The position numbers were made by a program, and so were the translations under genes. The notes beneath the pieces were generated by a model, which was not told where the DNA came from, ran no database searches, and was given only the letters and a program-made list of their open reading frames with translations. This document shows positions 17,357-26,544 of a stretch of DNA of 64,000 bases, piece after piece. Source of the DNA: Thermopolyspora flexuosa (GTDB lineage Bacteria > Actinomycetota > Actinomycetes > Streptosporangiales > Streptosporangiaceae); NCBI RefSeq assembly GCF_006716785.1, contig NZ_VFPQ01000001.1:2232001-2296000 (forward strand), read 5' to 3'. Each line of letters starts with the position of its first letter. Positions within the stretch are counted from its first letter, which is position 1.

Positions 17357-18289
17357 GTGTCCAGCAGCCCCGAGACCACCGAGACCACCGACGCCCGCGG
17401 CACCGCTCCCGAGGTGGGCACCGCCCGGGTCAAGCGCGGCATGGCCGAGATGCTCAAGGGCGGCGTCATCATGGACGTCGTCACCCCCGAGCAGGCCAAG
17501 ATCGCGGAGGACGCGGGCGCCGTCGCCGTCATGGCCCTGGAGCGGGTCCCCGCCGACATCCGGGCCCAGGGCGGCGTGGCGCGGATGAGCGACCCCGACC
17601 TGATCGAGGGCATCATCAACGCGGTCTCCATCCCCGTGATGGCGAAGGTGCGGATCGGGCACTTCGTCGAGGCGCAGGTGCTCCAGGCGATCGGCGTCGA
17701 CTACATCGACGAGTCCGAGGTGCTCACCCCGGCCGACGAGGCGCACCACATCGACAAGTGGGCCTTCACCGTGCCGTTCGTGTGCGGCGCCACCGACCTG
17801 GGCGAGGCGCTGCGGCGGATCGCCGAGGGCGCCGCGATGATCCGGTCCAAGGGCGAGGCGGGCACCGGCAACGTGGTCGAGGCCGTCCGGCACATGCGCA
17901 AGATCCGCCAGGGCATCCGGTGGCTCACCACCCTCGACGAGGCCGAGCTGTACGCGGCTGCCAAGGAGCTGCGCGCGCCGTACGAGCTCGTCGCCGAGGT
18001 GGCCAAGACCGGCAAGCTGCCGGTGGTGCTGTTCACCGCCGGTGGCATCGCCACCCCCGCGGACGCGGCGATGATGATGCAGCTCGGCGCCGAGGGCGTG
18101 TTCGTCGGCTCCGGCATCTTCAAGTCCGGCGACCCGGCCAAGCGCGCCGCGGCGATCGTGAAGGCGACCACCTACTACGACGACCCCGACGTGATCGCGA
18201 AGGTGTCGCGCGGGCTCGGCGAGCCCATGGTCGGCATCAACGTCACCACGCTGCCGGAGAGCGAGCGCCTCGCCAACCGCGGCTGGTGA
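17357..18289 (+). CDS. pdxS: Pyridoxal 5'-phosphate synthase, synthase subunit PdxS
   Basis: 310 residues from GTG 17357. This is the (beta/alpha)8 barrel that condenses ribose-5-phosphate, glyceraldehyde-3-phosphate and ammonia to pyridoxal phosphate in a dodecamer with PdxT. Asp40, Lys97 (AKVRIGH) and Lys165 (KGEAGTGN) are offset by exactly 16 from the catalytic Asp24, Lys81 and Lys149 of the Bacillus enzyme, the extra residues being a Thr/Glu-rich N-terminal tail. The partner pdxT is about 2 kb downstream, separated by a phosphatase gene. Confidence 0.97.
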   Translation: MSSSPETTETTDARGTAPEVGTARVKRGMAEMLKGGVIMDVVTPEQAKIAEDAGAVAVMALERVPADIRAQGGVARMSDPDLIEGIINAVSIPVMAKVRIGHFVEAQVLQAIGVDYIDESEVLTPADEAHHIDKWAFTVPFVCGATDLGEALRRIAEGAAMIRSKGEAGTGNVVEAVRHMRKIRQGIRWLTTLDEAELYAAAKELRAPYELVAEVAKTGKLPVVLFTAGGIATPADAAMMMQLGAEGVFVGSGIFKSGDPAKRAAAIVKATTYYDDPDVIAKVSRGLGEPMVGINVTTLPESERLANRGW

Positions 18290-18385
18290 GATCCGGCGGG
18301 TGACGGGTAAAGCCGGGATCCGGGTCCGGTAAAGGTTCCGGAGGTCCCGTCCCGACGGGGCACGCACGGCGGCGATCTTCGAGAG

Positions 18386-18407
18386 GCTGCGGTCGTCCGA
18401 CCGCAGC
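18386..18407. repeat. Perfect inverted repeat just upstream of the PhoD gene
   Basis: GCTGCGGTCG and CGACCGCAGC form a perfect 10-bp stem around a 2-base loop, with partial extension by CGAGA and TCTCG outside. It ends 21 bases before the GTG at 18429. It could be an operator or an mRNA hairpin near the ribosome site; there is no T tract to suggest termination of pdxS. Confidence 0.5.
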
Positions 18408-18428
18408 GATCGTCTCGGAGGTCGTGCC

Positions 18429-20132
18429 GTGCCCGCCCAGCCCTCCAGGAGGTCTTTGCTCCTCGCCGGCCTCGGCGGCGTCGCCGGACTCGGCGGGGTG
18501 GGGGCGCTGACCGGCGGCCCCGCCCGCGCGGCCCGTGCCCGGAGCGAGGACGGGTGCGGGCCGGACCCCGGCCCGCCGCCGCCCGCCGCGCCGGTGCGCC
18601 CCGACCCGTTCACCCTCGGCGTCGCGTCCGGTGACCCGGCCCACGACGGCTTCGTGATCTGGACCCGGCTCGCCCCCTGCCCGGACGCCGAGGACGGCCG
18701 CGGCGGCATGCCGTACCGGGCGGTGCCGGTGTTCTGGGAGGTCGCCGCGGACGGCCGGTTCCGCGACGTGGTGCGCAGCGGGATGTACCTCGCCCGGCCG
18801 GAGTGGGCGCACAGCGTGCACGTCGAGCTGCACGGCCTGCGGCCCGGCCGCGACTACTGGTACCGGTTCAAGGCCCTCGGGCACATCTCGCCGGTCGGGC
18901 GGGCGTGCACCGCCCCCCACCCGGGCACGTACGGCCCGCCGCTGGTCATGGCCTTCGCCTCGTGCGCCCACTACGAGCACGGGCTGTTCACCGCCTACCG
19001 CCGCCTCGCCGAGGACGAGCCCGACCTCGTGGTCCACCTCGGCGACTACATCTACGAGAACGCGGCCACCCGCAAGTGCACCGCGGTGCGCCGCCACGAC
19101 GGCCCGGAGGCGGTCGACCTCGCCGGCTACCGGCTGCGGCACGCCCTCTACAAGCGCGACCCCGACCTGCAGGCCGCCCACGCCGCGGCCCCCTGGCTCG
19201 TGGTGTGGGACGACCACGAGGTCGACAACAACTGGGCGGGCGACATGCCCGAGGAGCGCTCGCCCACGCCGCCGGAGGAGTTCCCGCTGCGCCGCGCGGC
19301 CGCGTTCCGCGCCTACTACGAGCACATGCCGCTGCGCCGCTCCTCGCTGCCGCGCGGGCCGTACATGCCCGTCCACCGGCGGGTGCACTGGGGACGGCTC
19401 GCCGTCTTCCACGTGCTCGACACCCGGCAGTACCGGCACGACCAGTGCTGCGGCGACGGCTGGCGGCACTGCCCCGAGTCCGCCGACCCGGCCCGGTCGA
19501 TCCTCGGCCCGGAGCAGGAGCGGTGGCTGCTCCGCGGCCTCGCCGCGGGCCTGGCGCGCTGGGACCTCATCGCCCAGCAGGTGTTCTTCGCCCAGCGGGA
19601 CGCCGACGCCGGGCCGCTCAAGCTCACCAGCCAGGACGCCTGGGACGGCTACGCCGCCTGCCGCGACCGCATCACCCGGGGCTGGGTGCGCGCCGGGGTG
19701 CGCAACCCCGTGGTGCTCACCGGCGACGTGCACACCCACTGGGCCGCCGAGCTCAAGGCGGACTACGACGATCCCGGCTCGCCGAGCGTCGGCGTCGAGC
19801 TCGTCACCACCTCGATCAGCAGCGGCGGCGACGGCCGCGACATCGACCCGTCCGCCGACCCGTTCCTCGCGATCAACCCGCACCTGCGCTACCACGACGC
19901 GCGCCGCGGCTACGTGCGCACCCGGCTCACCCCCGAGACCCTCACCGCCGACTTCGTGGCCGTGCCGTACGTCAGCCGGCCGGGGGCCCCGGCCGAGGTG
20001 CGGGCGCGGTTCGTGGTGGAGGACCGCGTGCCCGCGCTGCACTGCGTCCACCGGAAGCCGCCGGCGCGCGGGGCGTTCCGGTCCGGCGAGGATCTGATCC
20101 GGTGGACGATCGAGGAGGAGACCCGGCCGTAG
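18429..20132 (+). CDS. PhoD-type alkaline phosphatase, Tat-exported
   Basis: 567 residues from GTG 18429 after CGGAGG. A twin-arginine signal (SRRSLLLAGLGG, Arg7-Arg8) indicates folded export. An N-terminal PhoD domain (FTLGVASGDPAHDGFVIWTR) is followed by a metallophosphoesterase domain with ASCAHYEHGLFTAY (metal-ligand Cys), VVHLGDYIYE, VWDDHEVDNNW and a C-terminal TGDVHTHWAAE. PhoD enzymes are calcium- and iron-dependent phosphodiesterases/monoesterases that release phosphate from nucleic acids, teichoic acids or phospholipids outside the cell. It sits between pdxS and pdxT, which is unusual. No clear PHO box was found; an inverted repeat lies directly upstream. Confidence 0.92.
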   Translation: MPAQPSRRSLLLAGLGGVAGLGGVGALTGGPARAARARSEDGCGPDPGPPPPAAPVRPDPFTLGVASGDPAHDGFVIWTRLAPCPDAEDGRGGMPYRAVPVFWEVAADGRFRDVVRSGMYLARPEWAHSVHVELHGLRPGRDYWYRFKALGHISPVGRACTAPHPGTYGPPLVMAFASCAHYEHGLFTAYRRLAEDEPDLVVHLGDYIYENAATRKCTAVRRHDGPEAVDLAGYRLRHALYKRDPDLQAAHAAAPWLVVWDDHEVDNNWAGDMPEERSPTPPEEFPLRRAAAFRAYYEHMPLRRSSLPRGPYMPVHRRVHWGRLAVFHVLDTRQYRHDQCCGDGWRHCPESADPARSILGPEQERWLLRGLAAGLARWDLIAQQVFFAQRDADAGPLKLTSQDAWDGYAACRDRITRGWVRAGVRNPVVLTGDVHTHWAAELKADYDDPGSPSVGVELVTTSISSGGDGRDIDPSADPFLAINPHLRYHDARRGYVRTRLTPETLTADFVAVPYVSRPGAPAEVRARFVVEDRVPALHCVHRKPPARGAFRSGEDLIRWTIEEETRP

Positions 20133-20363
20133 CGGTACGGCGCGGCATCCGATACGGCATCGGGGGACGAGACGCCGGGATGGTCCCGTTCGCCGGCCTC
20201 GCCGGGAGCGTCGCGATGTGCCCTCGGCGGCCGTGCGGGCGATACGCCGTTGCGGAGCACGCCCGGCGTGGCCTTAGGCTGTCTGGCGGATTTCATGACG
20301 GGCACAGGGCCCGCGGCGTGCCGTCGCACGCCCGGCCCTGGACGAGAGGTGAAGGGACCGTTT

Positions 20364-20990
20364 GTGGCGACTGCGCCTGCCATCGGGGTGCTCGCCCTCC
20401 AGGGCGACGTGCGCGAGCACGTGCGCGCGCTCGAGGCGGCCGGGGCCCGGGCCACGACCGTGCGCCGCCCGGCCGAGCTCGCCGCCGTGGACGCGCTGGT
20501 GATCCCCGGCGGGGAGTCCACCACGATGTGGAAGCTGGCCGAGGCGTTCGAGCTGCTCGAGCCGCTCCGGCTGCGGGTGAAGGAGGGCATGCCCGCGTAC
20601 GGCTCGTGCGCCGGCATGATCATGCTCGCCGACCGGATCGAGGGCGGCATCGAGGGACAGCGCACGATCGGCGGCATCGACATGACCGTGCGCCGCAACG
20701 CGTTCGGCCGCCAGGTCGACTCCTTCGAGGCCGACATCGACTTCGCCGGCCGCGGCCCGCTGCGCGCCGTCTTCATCCGCGCGCCGTGGGTGGAGTCGGT
20801 CGGCGAGGACGTCGAGGTCCTCGCCCGGGTCCCCTTCGGCGGCCGCGCGCAGGCGGATTCAGGCCCCTTCGATGACGGTAGGATCGTCGCGGTCCGGCAG
20901 GGACCGCTGCTCGCCACGGCGTTCCATCCGGAGCTCACCGGGGACGGGCGAGTGCATTCGTACTTTGTCGAGATGGTAAGGGAGCTCTAG
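20364..20990 (+). CDS. pdxT: Pyridoxal 5'-phosphate synthase, glutaminase subunit PdxT
   Basis: 208 residues from GTG 20364, with GAAGGGA upstream. Class I-type glutaminase that feeds ammonia to PdxS. It starts with [13 protein letters not shown], carries the oxyanion GGEST loop (from Gly50), nucleophile Cys82 in GSCAGMI, and the His188-Glu190 pair in FHPEL. A weak promoter (TTGCGG at 20250, TAGGCT at 20275, spacing 19) precedes it, so it may be transcribed separately from pdxS. YebC follows three bases after its stop. Confidence 0.96.
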   Translation: MATAPAIGVLALQGDVREHVRALEAAGARATTVRRPAELAAVDALVIPGGESTTMWKLAEAFELLEPLRLRVKEGMPAYGSCAGMIMLADRIEGGIEGQRTIGGIDMTVRRNAFGRQVDSFEADIDFAGRGPLRAVFIRAPWVESVGEDVEVLARVPFGGRAQADSGPFDDGRIVAVRQGPLLATAFHPELTGDGRVHSYFVEMVREL

Positions 20991-20993
20991 GCG

Positions 20994-21749
20994 ATGGCCG
21001 GCCACTCCAAATGGGCGACGACGAAGCACAAGAAAGCCGCGCTCGACGCCAAGCGGGGCAAGCTGTTCGCCAAGCTCATCAAGAACATCGAGGTGGCGGC
21101 GCGGACCGGTGGTCCGGACCCCGACGGCAACCCCACGCTGTACGACGCGATCCTGAAGGCGCGCAAGAACAGCGTGCCGCTCGACAGCATCGAGCGGGCC
21201 CGCAAGCGGGGTGGCGGCCTGGAGGCCGGCGGCGCCGACTACCAGACGATCACCTATGAGGGCTACGGCCCCGGCGGCGTCGCCCTGCTCATCGAGTGCC
21301 TCACCGACAACCGCAACCGGGCCGCCTCCGAGGTGCGCACCGCGATGACCCGCAACGGCGGCTCGATGGCGGACCCCGGCTCGGTGGCGTACATGTTCAA
21401 CCGCAAGGGCGTGGTGATCGTCCCCAAGGCCGGCGGCCTCACCGAGGACGACGTGCTCGCCGCGGTGCTCGACGCCGGCGCCGAGGAGGTCAACGACCTC
21501 GGCGAGTCCTTCGAGGTGATCAGCGAGGCGAGCGACCTGGTGCCGGTGCGCAAGGCGCTGCAGGACGCGGGCATCGAGTACGAGTCGGCCGACGTCTCCT
21601 TCCTGCCCTCGGTGACCGTGCCGCTCGACGAGGAGAACGCCCGCAAGGTGTTCCGCCTCATCGAGGCCCTCGAGGACAGCGACGACGTGCAGAACGTGTA
21701 CGCCAACTACGACGTCAGCGACGAGGTCATGGAGAAGGTCAACGCCTGA
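20994..21749 (+). CDS. YebC/PmpR-family protein
   Basis: 251 residues from ATG 20994, starting with the family signature [20 protein letters not shown]. It continues with [34 protein letters not shown] and [11 protein letters not shown]. Family members have been described as DNA-binding regulators (PmpR), as influencing Holliday junction resolution genes by association, and recently as ribosome-associated factors that relieve stalling. Placement three bases after pdxT and ahead of ruvCAB is the classical arrangement. Function in this organism is not settled by sequence. Confidence 0.95.
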   Translation: MAGHSKWATTKHKKAALDAKRGKLFAKLIKNIEVAARTGGPDPDGNPTLYDAILKARKNSVPLDSIERARKRGGGLEAGGADYQTITYEGYGPGGVALLIECLTDNRNRAASEVRTAMTRNGGSMADPGSVAYMFNRKGVVIVPKAGGLTEDDVLAAVLDAGAEEVNDLGESFEVISEASDLVPVRKALQDAGIEYESADVSFLPSVTVPLDEENARKVFRLIEALEDSDDVQNVYANYDVSDEVMEKVNA

Positions 21750-21885
21750 CCCGGCGGTCACCCGGCCGGGTGGCGGCCCGCGACCCCGGAGCCGCCGCGA
21801 AAAACCAGCGGGCCTGCCGATCTCCCGCCCCATCCCGTTGTAAGGTCGGGGTGGCGAACTGATGTTCGGAGGGTTGGGAGGGCTT

Positions 21886-22473
21886 GTGCGGGTGCTGGGC
21901 ATCGACCCGGGATTGACCCGATGCGGGCTCGGTGCCGTCGAGGGGCGGCCCGGCAGCCCGCTCACCCTGGTGCGGGCGGGGGTGGTGCGCACCCCGGCCG
22001 GGGACGACATCGGCGCGCGGCTCGTCGCGCTCGAGGCGGGCGTCGAGGAGTGGCTGGAGGAGATCCGGCCCGACGTGGTCGCGGTGGAGCGCCTGTTCGC
22101 CCAGGTCAACATCCGCACCGTGATGGGGGTGGCGCAGGCCTCCGGCGTGATCATCGCCTGCGCGGCGCGGCGCGGGCTCCCCGTCGCGCTGCACACGCCG
22201 AGCGAGGTGAAGGCCGCGATCACCGGGTACGGCAACGCCGACAAGCGGCAGATCGGCGCCATGGTCACCCGGCTGCTGCGCCTCGACGCGCCGCCCAAGC
22301 CCGCCGACGCCGCGGACGCGCTCGCGCTCGCCATCTGCCACGTGTGGCGGGGCGGGGCGAGCGAGCGCCTCGCCGCCGCCGTCGCCAGGGCCCGCGAGGG
22401 CCTGCGGTCCGCCGGTCCGGGGGCCGGGGCGGGCACCGGGCGGGCGCCGTCACCGAGGAGGGCCGTGGAGTGA
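21886..22473 (+). CDS. ruvC: Holliday junction endonuclease RuvC
   Basis: 195 residues from GTG 21886, which gives the usual family start ([13 protein letters not shown]); an in-frame ATG at 21862 would add eight residues and is the alternative. Acidic active-site residues are Asp7, Glu in VAVERLF and the DAADAL pair near residue 141. RuvC resolves four-way junctions by symmetric nicking after RuvAB branch migration. Its stop overlaps the ruvA GTG (GTGA), so the genes are translationally coupled. Confidence 0.96.
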   Translation: MRVLGIDPGLTRCGLGAVEGRPGSPLTLVRAGVVRTPAGDDIGARLVALEAGVEEWLEEIRPDVVAVERLFAQVNIRTVMGVAQASGVIIACAARRGLPVALHTPSEVKAAITGYGNADKRQIGAMVTRLLRLDAPPKPADAADALALAICHVWRGGASERLAAAVARAREGLRSAGPGAGAGTGRAPSPRRAVE

Positions 22474-23093
22474 TCGCCTCCGTCGAGGGCACGGTCGCCG
22501 CGATCCGGCCGGGCGCCGCCGTGATCGAGGTCGGCGGCGTGGGCATGCTCGTGCACTGCACCCCCGCCACCCTCGGCACGCTGCGCGTGGGGGAGCGGGC
22601 CCGGCTCGCCACCTCGCTCGTGGTGCGCGAGGACTCGCTCACCCTGTACGGCTTCGCCGACGAGGACGAGCGCGCCGTCTTCGACCTGCTGCAGACCGCG
22701 AGCGGCGTCGGCCCCCGCCTGGCGCTGGCGATGCTCGCGGTGCACACCCCGAACGCGCTGCGGGTCGCGGTGGCGAGCGCCGACGTCAAGGCGCTCACCC
22801 AGGTGCCGGGCATCGGCCCGAAGGGCGCCCAGCGCATCATCGTGGAGCTGAAGAACAAGCTCGGCACGCCCGAGGAGGCGGTGAACGCGGCCCTCGGCTC
22901 CGACGGCCGGGCGCGGCCGCCGTGGCGCGAGCAGGTGCACTCCGGCCTGGTCGGCCTCGGCTACTCGGCCCGGGACGCCGACGAGGCGGTCGCCGCGGTC
23001 GCCCCGCAGGCCGACGCCGAGATCGCGGCCGGCCGTACCCCCGACGTGGCCGCCCTGCTCAAGGCCGCCCTGCGGGTGCTCAGCGTCCGGTAG
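22470..23093 (+). CDS. ruvA: Holliday junction branch-migration subunit RuvA
   Basis: 207 residues from GTG 22470, overlapping the end of ruvC. An OB-fold N-terminal domain ([21 protein letters not shown]) is followed by two helix-hairpin-helix motifs ([17 protein letters not shown] and [17 protein letters not shown]) that bind the junction. A C-terminal three-helix domain that contacts RuvB ([14 protein letters not shown]) completes the protein. The tetramer holds the junction open while RuvB pumps DNA. Confidence 0.96.
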   Translation: MIASVEGTVAAIRPGAAVIEVGGVGMLVHCTPATLGTLRVGERARLATSLVVREDSLTLYGFADEDERAVFDLLQTASGVGPRLALAMLAVHTPNALRVAVASADVKALTQVPGIGPKGAQRIIVELKNKLGTPEEAVNAALGSDGRARPPWREQVHSGLVGLGYSARDADEAVAAVAPQADAEIAAGRTPDVAALLKAALRVLSVR

Positions 23094-23116
23094 GCCGAGG
23101 GGACTGGTGATCGTGC

Positions 23117-24214
23117 ATGAACGATGATCGCGAGCTGGTGTCGCCCGACGCCGCCGGGGACGAGCGGGCGATCGAGGCGGCGCTGCGCCCCAAGCGGCTG
23201 GACGAGTTCATCGGCCAGGCGCGGGTGCGCGAGCAGCTCTCGCTCGTGCTGCAGAGCGCGCTCGCCCGCGGCCGCCCGCCGGACCACATCCTGATGAGCG
23301 GCTCGCCGGGGCTCGGCAAGACCACCCTCGCGATGATCATCGCGGCCGAGCTGGGGGTGCCGCTGCGGGTCACCTCCGGCCCGGCGCTGGAGCGCGCCGG
23401 GGACCTCGCGGCGATCCTCTCCACGCTGTCGGAGGGGGAGGTGCTGTTCATCGACGAGATCCACCGCACCTCCCGGCCCGCCCAGGAGATGCTCTACCTG
23501 GCGATGGAGGACTTCCGCGTCGACATCGTCGTGGGCAAGGGGCCGGGCGCGACCGCGATCCCGCTCGACATCGCGCCGTTCACGCTGGTCGGGGCGACCA
23601 CCCGGGCCGGGCTGCTGCCCGCGCCGCTGCGCGACCGGTTCGGCTTCGTGGCGCACATGGACTTCTACGACGTGGCCGAGCTGGAGCAGGTGCTGCACCG
23701 CTCGGCCCGGCTGCTGTCGGTGAACCTGCCGCCGGACGGCGCCCACGAGATCGCCCGCCGCTCCCGGGGCACGCCCCGTATCGCCAACCGGCTGCTGCGA
23801 CGGGTGCGCGACTACGCCGAGGTGCGCGCCGACGGGGTGGTCTCCCGCGAGGTCGCCGCCGCCGCGCTCGACCTGTACGAGGTGGACTCCGAGGGGCTCG
23901 ACCGGCTCGACCGCGCGGTGCTGCACGCGCTGCTGCACAGGTTCGGCGGCGGCCCGGTCGGGCTGTCCACGCTCGCCGTGGCGGTCGGCGAGGAGCCGGA
24001 GACGGTCGAGGTGGTCGCCGAGCCGTTCCTGGTACGGCAGGGCCTGCTCGCCCGCACCCCGCGCGGCCGGGTGGCCACCGCCGCCGCGTGGCTGCACATG
24101 GGCCTCACCCCGCCCCCGGACGCGGTCGGCGCGTCCCCGGCCGTCCCGGACGGCGAACCCGTCCCCGGAACCGATACGGCGGCGGCCGGTGACCCGGAGG
24201 CCGCGGCCGGGTAG
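23117..24214 (+). CDS. ruvB: Holliday junction branch-migration ATPase RuvB
   Basis: 365 residues from ATG 23117. AAA+ motor: Walker [10 protein letters not shown] (62-70), Walker B FIDEIHR (Asp113, Glu114), sensor and arginine-finger region [18 protein letters not shown], and a C-terminal winged-helix domain that contacts DNA. It is about 20 residues longer than the mycobacterial protein because of a Pro/Ala-rich C-terminal tail. Last gene of the ruvCAB operon, 23 bases after ruvA. Confidence 0.97.
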   Translation: MNDDRELVSPDAAGDERAIEAALRPKRLDEFIGQARVREQLSLVLQSALARGRPPDHILMSGSPGLGKTTLAMIIAAELGVPLRVTSGPALERAGDLAAILSTLSEGEVLFIDEIHRTSRPAQEMLYLAMEDFRVDIVVGKGPGATAIPLDIAPFTLVGATTRAGLLPAPLRDRFGFVAHMDFYDVAELEQVLHRSARLLSVNLPPDGAHEIARRSRGTPRIANRLLRRVRDYAEVRADGVVSREVAAAALDLYEVDSEGLDRLDRAVLHALLHRFGGGPVGLSTLAVAVGEEPETVEVVAEPFLVRQGLLARTPRGRVATAAAWLHMGLTPPPDAVGASPAVPDGEPVPGTDTAAAGDPEAAAG

Positions 24215-24272
24215 GCCGGTGAGGTGACGGCGCAGGCGTGCCGGCCGTGCCGTACGCGACGAGCCGATACAG

Positions 24273-24284
24273 TTGTGATCACAA
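24273..24284. promoter_or_regulatory. Perfect palindrome upstream of yajC-secDF
   Basis: TTGTGATCACAA is a perfect 12-bp palindrome, 56 bases upstream of a candidate -35 box of the yajC promoter and 59 bases after ruvB. It looks like a GntR- or LacI-type operator half-site pair; the binding protein is unknown. Confidence 0.35.
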
Positions 24285-24339
24285 AACGGTCACCCGGTCT
24301 CGATCGGGGAACTTTCCCGCGCGCCGGAGCGTGGGTTCG

Positions 24340-24369
24340 TTGCCGGGTCTTGACCGGCTCGCCTACACT
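24340..24369 (+). promoter_or_regulatory. Candidate promoter of yajC-secD-secF
   Basis: TTGCCG (24340-24345) and TACACT (24364-24369) are separated by 18 bases, a fair match to the housekeeping actinobacterial consensus. A start near 24376 would give a 5' leader of about 110 bases before yajC. Confidence 0.4.
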
Positions 24370-24485
24370 CCGTGCCTTGGTCGGCCACGGGGCGCTGGCG
24401 AGCGGCGGGCCGGCCACGCGATCCCGCGTAGTGACAGACCTCCGGCGCGAAGGCCGGTCATCCTCGTAGTGGAAGGACAGCCCCC

Positions 24486-24848
24486 GTGCAGGGCAATCCG
24501 ATTGGGACATTTCTGCCGCTGATTCTGCTGCTCGTGGTGTTCTACTTCCTGCTCATCCGCCCCCAGCGGAAACGGCAGCAGGAACACCTGCGCATGCAGC
24601 AGAGCCTGACGCCCGGCACCCGGGTGATGACGACCACCGGTCTGTTCGGCACCGTGACCGCCGTCGACGACGACGAGATGGTGCTGGAGATCGCCCCGGG
24701 CGTCGAGACCCGCTGGCTCAAGGCCGCGGTCGGCCGGGTGATCACGCCCGGCGAGGAGCGGCCGGGCGGCGCATCCGCTTCCGCCGCCGAGGGTGAGGGC
24801 ACCCAGGGCACCGGCGACGACGGGGAGGGGTCCGCCACGAAGTCCTGA
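24486..24848 (+). CDS. yajC: Preprotein translocase subunit YajC
   Basis: 120 residues from GTG 24486 behind GGAAGGA. One membrane helix (residues ~6-23, TFLPLILLLVVFYFLLI) is followed by RPQRKRQQEH and a small cytoplasmic domain (GTRVMTTTGLFGTVTAVDDD). YajC associates with SecDF in the accessory part of the Sec translocon. The acidic Gly/Ser C-terminal tail is poorly conserved. First gene of the yajC-secD-secF operon. Confidence 0.95.
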   Translation: MQGNPIGTFLPLILLLVVFYFLLIRPQRKRQQEHLRMQQSLTPGTRVMTTTGLFGTVTAVDDDEMVLEIAPGVETRWLKAAVGRVITPGEERPGGASASAAEGEGTQGTGDDGEGSATKS

Positions 24849-24876
24849 GCGGACCCGCCGGAGCACCCCACGACCC

Positions 24877-26544
24877 GTGGCCTCCCCGCCGAAGAGCCCG
24901 TCGCGCACCCGGAGGGGACCGGGGCGGATCCTCCTGGTCCTGCCGGCGATCATGCTCGTGATGGCCGCGCTGGTCGCCCAGCAGGGGGCGTTCGTCCCCC
25001 GGTACGGCCTCGACCTGGCGGGCGGCACCACCGTGACGCTGTCGCCGGTCACGCCCGACGGGAGCAGGCCTTCCCGGGAGAGCCTCGACCTGGCCGTGGA
25101 CATCATCCGCGACCGGGTGAACGGCTCCGGCATCTCCGACGCCGAGACCGTCCGCTCGGGGGACACCATCGTCGTCTCCGTGCCCGGCAGGGGCCGGCAG
25201 GAGATCCTCGAGCTCGTCGGCACCACCGCCGAGCTGCGTTTCCGGCCGGTGCTCGCGGTGGCCCCCGCGCGTGCGGACGCCGCCGGCGCACCGACCCCGC
25301 CGGGCACGCCGGCCGCCTCCGCACGCCCGGAGCCGTCCGCCCCGGCGTCCCCCCGGGCGTCCGGCCGGCCGTACCCGCCGGCGACCCCTGACCCCGCGGC
25401 GACCCCGGGCGCCCCGCCCGGCGGCGGGCAGGGCACCCCCGCCGCCCCCGACCCGCTCGCGGGCGTCGACCTCACCGGCATCGAGTCCGCCCTGGCCGAG
25501 GAGTTCCGCCGGATCGACTGCTCCGCCCGCTCCCGCGGCCAGGGCGTGCCCGACGACCCCGGCGCGCGGATCGTCGCCTGCAGCCAGGACGGCTCGTCCC
25601 GCTACATCCTCGACCGGGCGGCCGTGCGGGGCGTCGACGTCGCGGACGCCACCGCGGGCGTCGACCCGGCCAGTGGCGAGTGGATCGTCACCGCCGAGTT
25701 CACCGGCCTGGGCGCCACCGAGTTCGCCCGCGTCACCGGGCGGCTCACCGGCCTGCCCGAGCCGCGCAACCGGCTCGCCGTGGTCCTCGACGGCGTCGTG
25801 GTCTCCGCGCCCGCGATCCGCGAGGCGGTCCCCGGCGGCACCGCCCGCATCGGCGGCGACTTCACCCGGGAGACCGCCACCCGGCTCGCCCACCAGCTCC
25901 GGTACGGCGCGCTGCCGCTGCGGTTCGAGCCCGGCACGGTCGAGGAGATCTCCTCCACGCTCGGCGCCGACCAGCTCCGCGGCGGCCTGCTCGCGGGCGG
26001 CCTCGGCCTGCTCGCGGTCGTCGGCTACGCGCTGCTGTACTACCGGGGCCTCGGCCTGGTCGCGGTGTCGAGCCTCGCGGTGGCCGCGCTGCTCACCTAC
26101 CTGAGCGTGGCCGTGCTCGGCGCGTACGCCGGGTTCCGGCTCTCGCTGCCGCACATCGTCGGCCTCATCGTCTCCATCGGCGTCACCGCCGACTCGTTCA
26201 TCGTCTACTTCGAGCGCATCCGCGACGGGCTGCGGGCCGGGCGGCCGCTGCCGCTCGCCGTGGAGACCGGCTGGCGCCGGGCGCGGCGCACCATCCTCGT
26301 CGCCGACGCGGTCACCCTCATCGCGGCCGTGACCCTCTACCTGCTCGCGGTCGGCGGCGTGGCCGGGTTCGCGTTCGCCATGGGCCTCACCACGCTGATC
26401 GACCTCGCGGTGGTGTTCCTGTTCACCAGGCCCCTCGTCACCCTGCTCGCCCGGCTGCGGTTCTTCGCCGAGGGGCACCGGCTGTCCGGGCTCGCCCGGC
26501 CCCGCCGTACCGTGGGCGCCGAGCCCGCCCCGCGGGGGACGTGA
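24877..26544 (+). CDS. secD: Protein translocase subunit SecD
   Basis: 555 residues from GTG 24877. Helix 1 (about 20-40) is followed by RYGLDLAGGTTVTL, the family signature, then an extracytoplasmic domain. A block of five C-terminal membrane helices contains LVAVSSLAVAALLTYL, PHIVGLIVSIGVTADSFIVY and FERIRDG. SecDF uses the proton gradient to pull exported proteins from SecYEG. Residues about 130-190 are a Pro/Ala/Thr-rich, apparently disordered insertion inside the extracytoplasmic domain. The stop overlaps the secF start (TGATG). Confidence 0.96.
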   Translation: MASPPKSPSRTRRGPGRILLVLPAIMLVMAALVAQQGAFVPRYGLDLAGGTTVTLSPVTPDGSRPSRESLDLAVDIIRDRVNGSGISDAETVRSGDTIVVSVPGRGRQEILELVGTTAELRFRPVLAVAPARADAAGAPTPPGTPAASARPEPSAPASPRASGRPYPPATPDPAATPGAPPGGGQGTPAAPDPLAGVDLTGIESALAEEFRRIDCSARSRGQGVPDDPGARIVACSQDGSSRYILDRAAVRGVDVADATAGVDPASGEWIVTAEFTGLGATEFARVTGRLTGLPEPRNRLAVVLDGVVVSAPAIREAVPGGTARIGGDFTRETATRLAHQLRYGALPLRFEPGTVEEISSTLGADQLRGGLLAGGLGLLAVVGYALLYYRGLGLVAVSSLAVAALLTYLSVAVLGAYAGFRLSLPHIVGLIVSIGVTADSFIVYFERIRDGLRAGRPLPLAVETGWRRARRTILVADAVTLIAAVTLYLLAVGGVAGFAFAMGLTTLIDLAVVFLFTRPLVTLLARLRFFAEGHRLSGLARPRRTVGAEPAPRGT

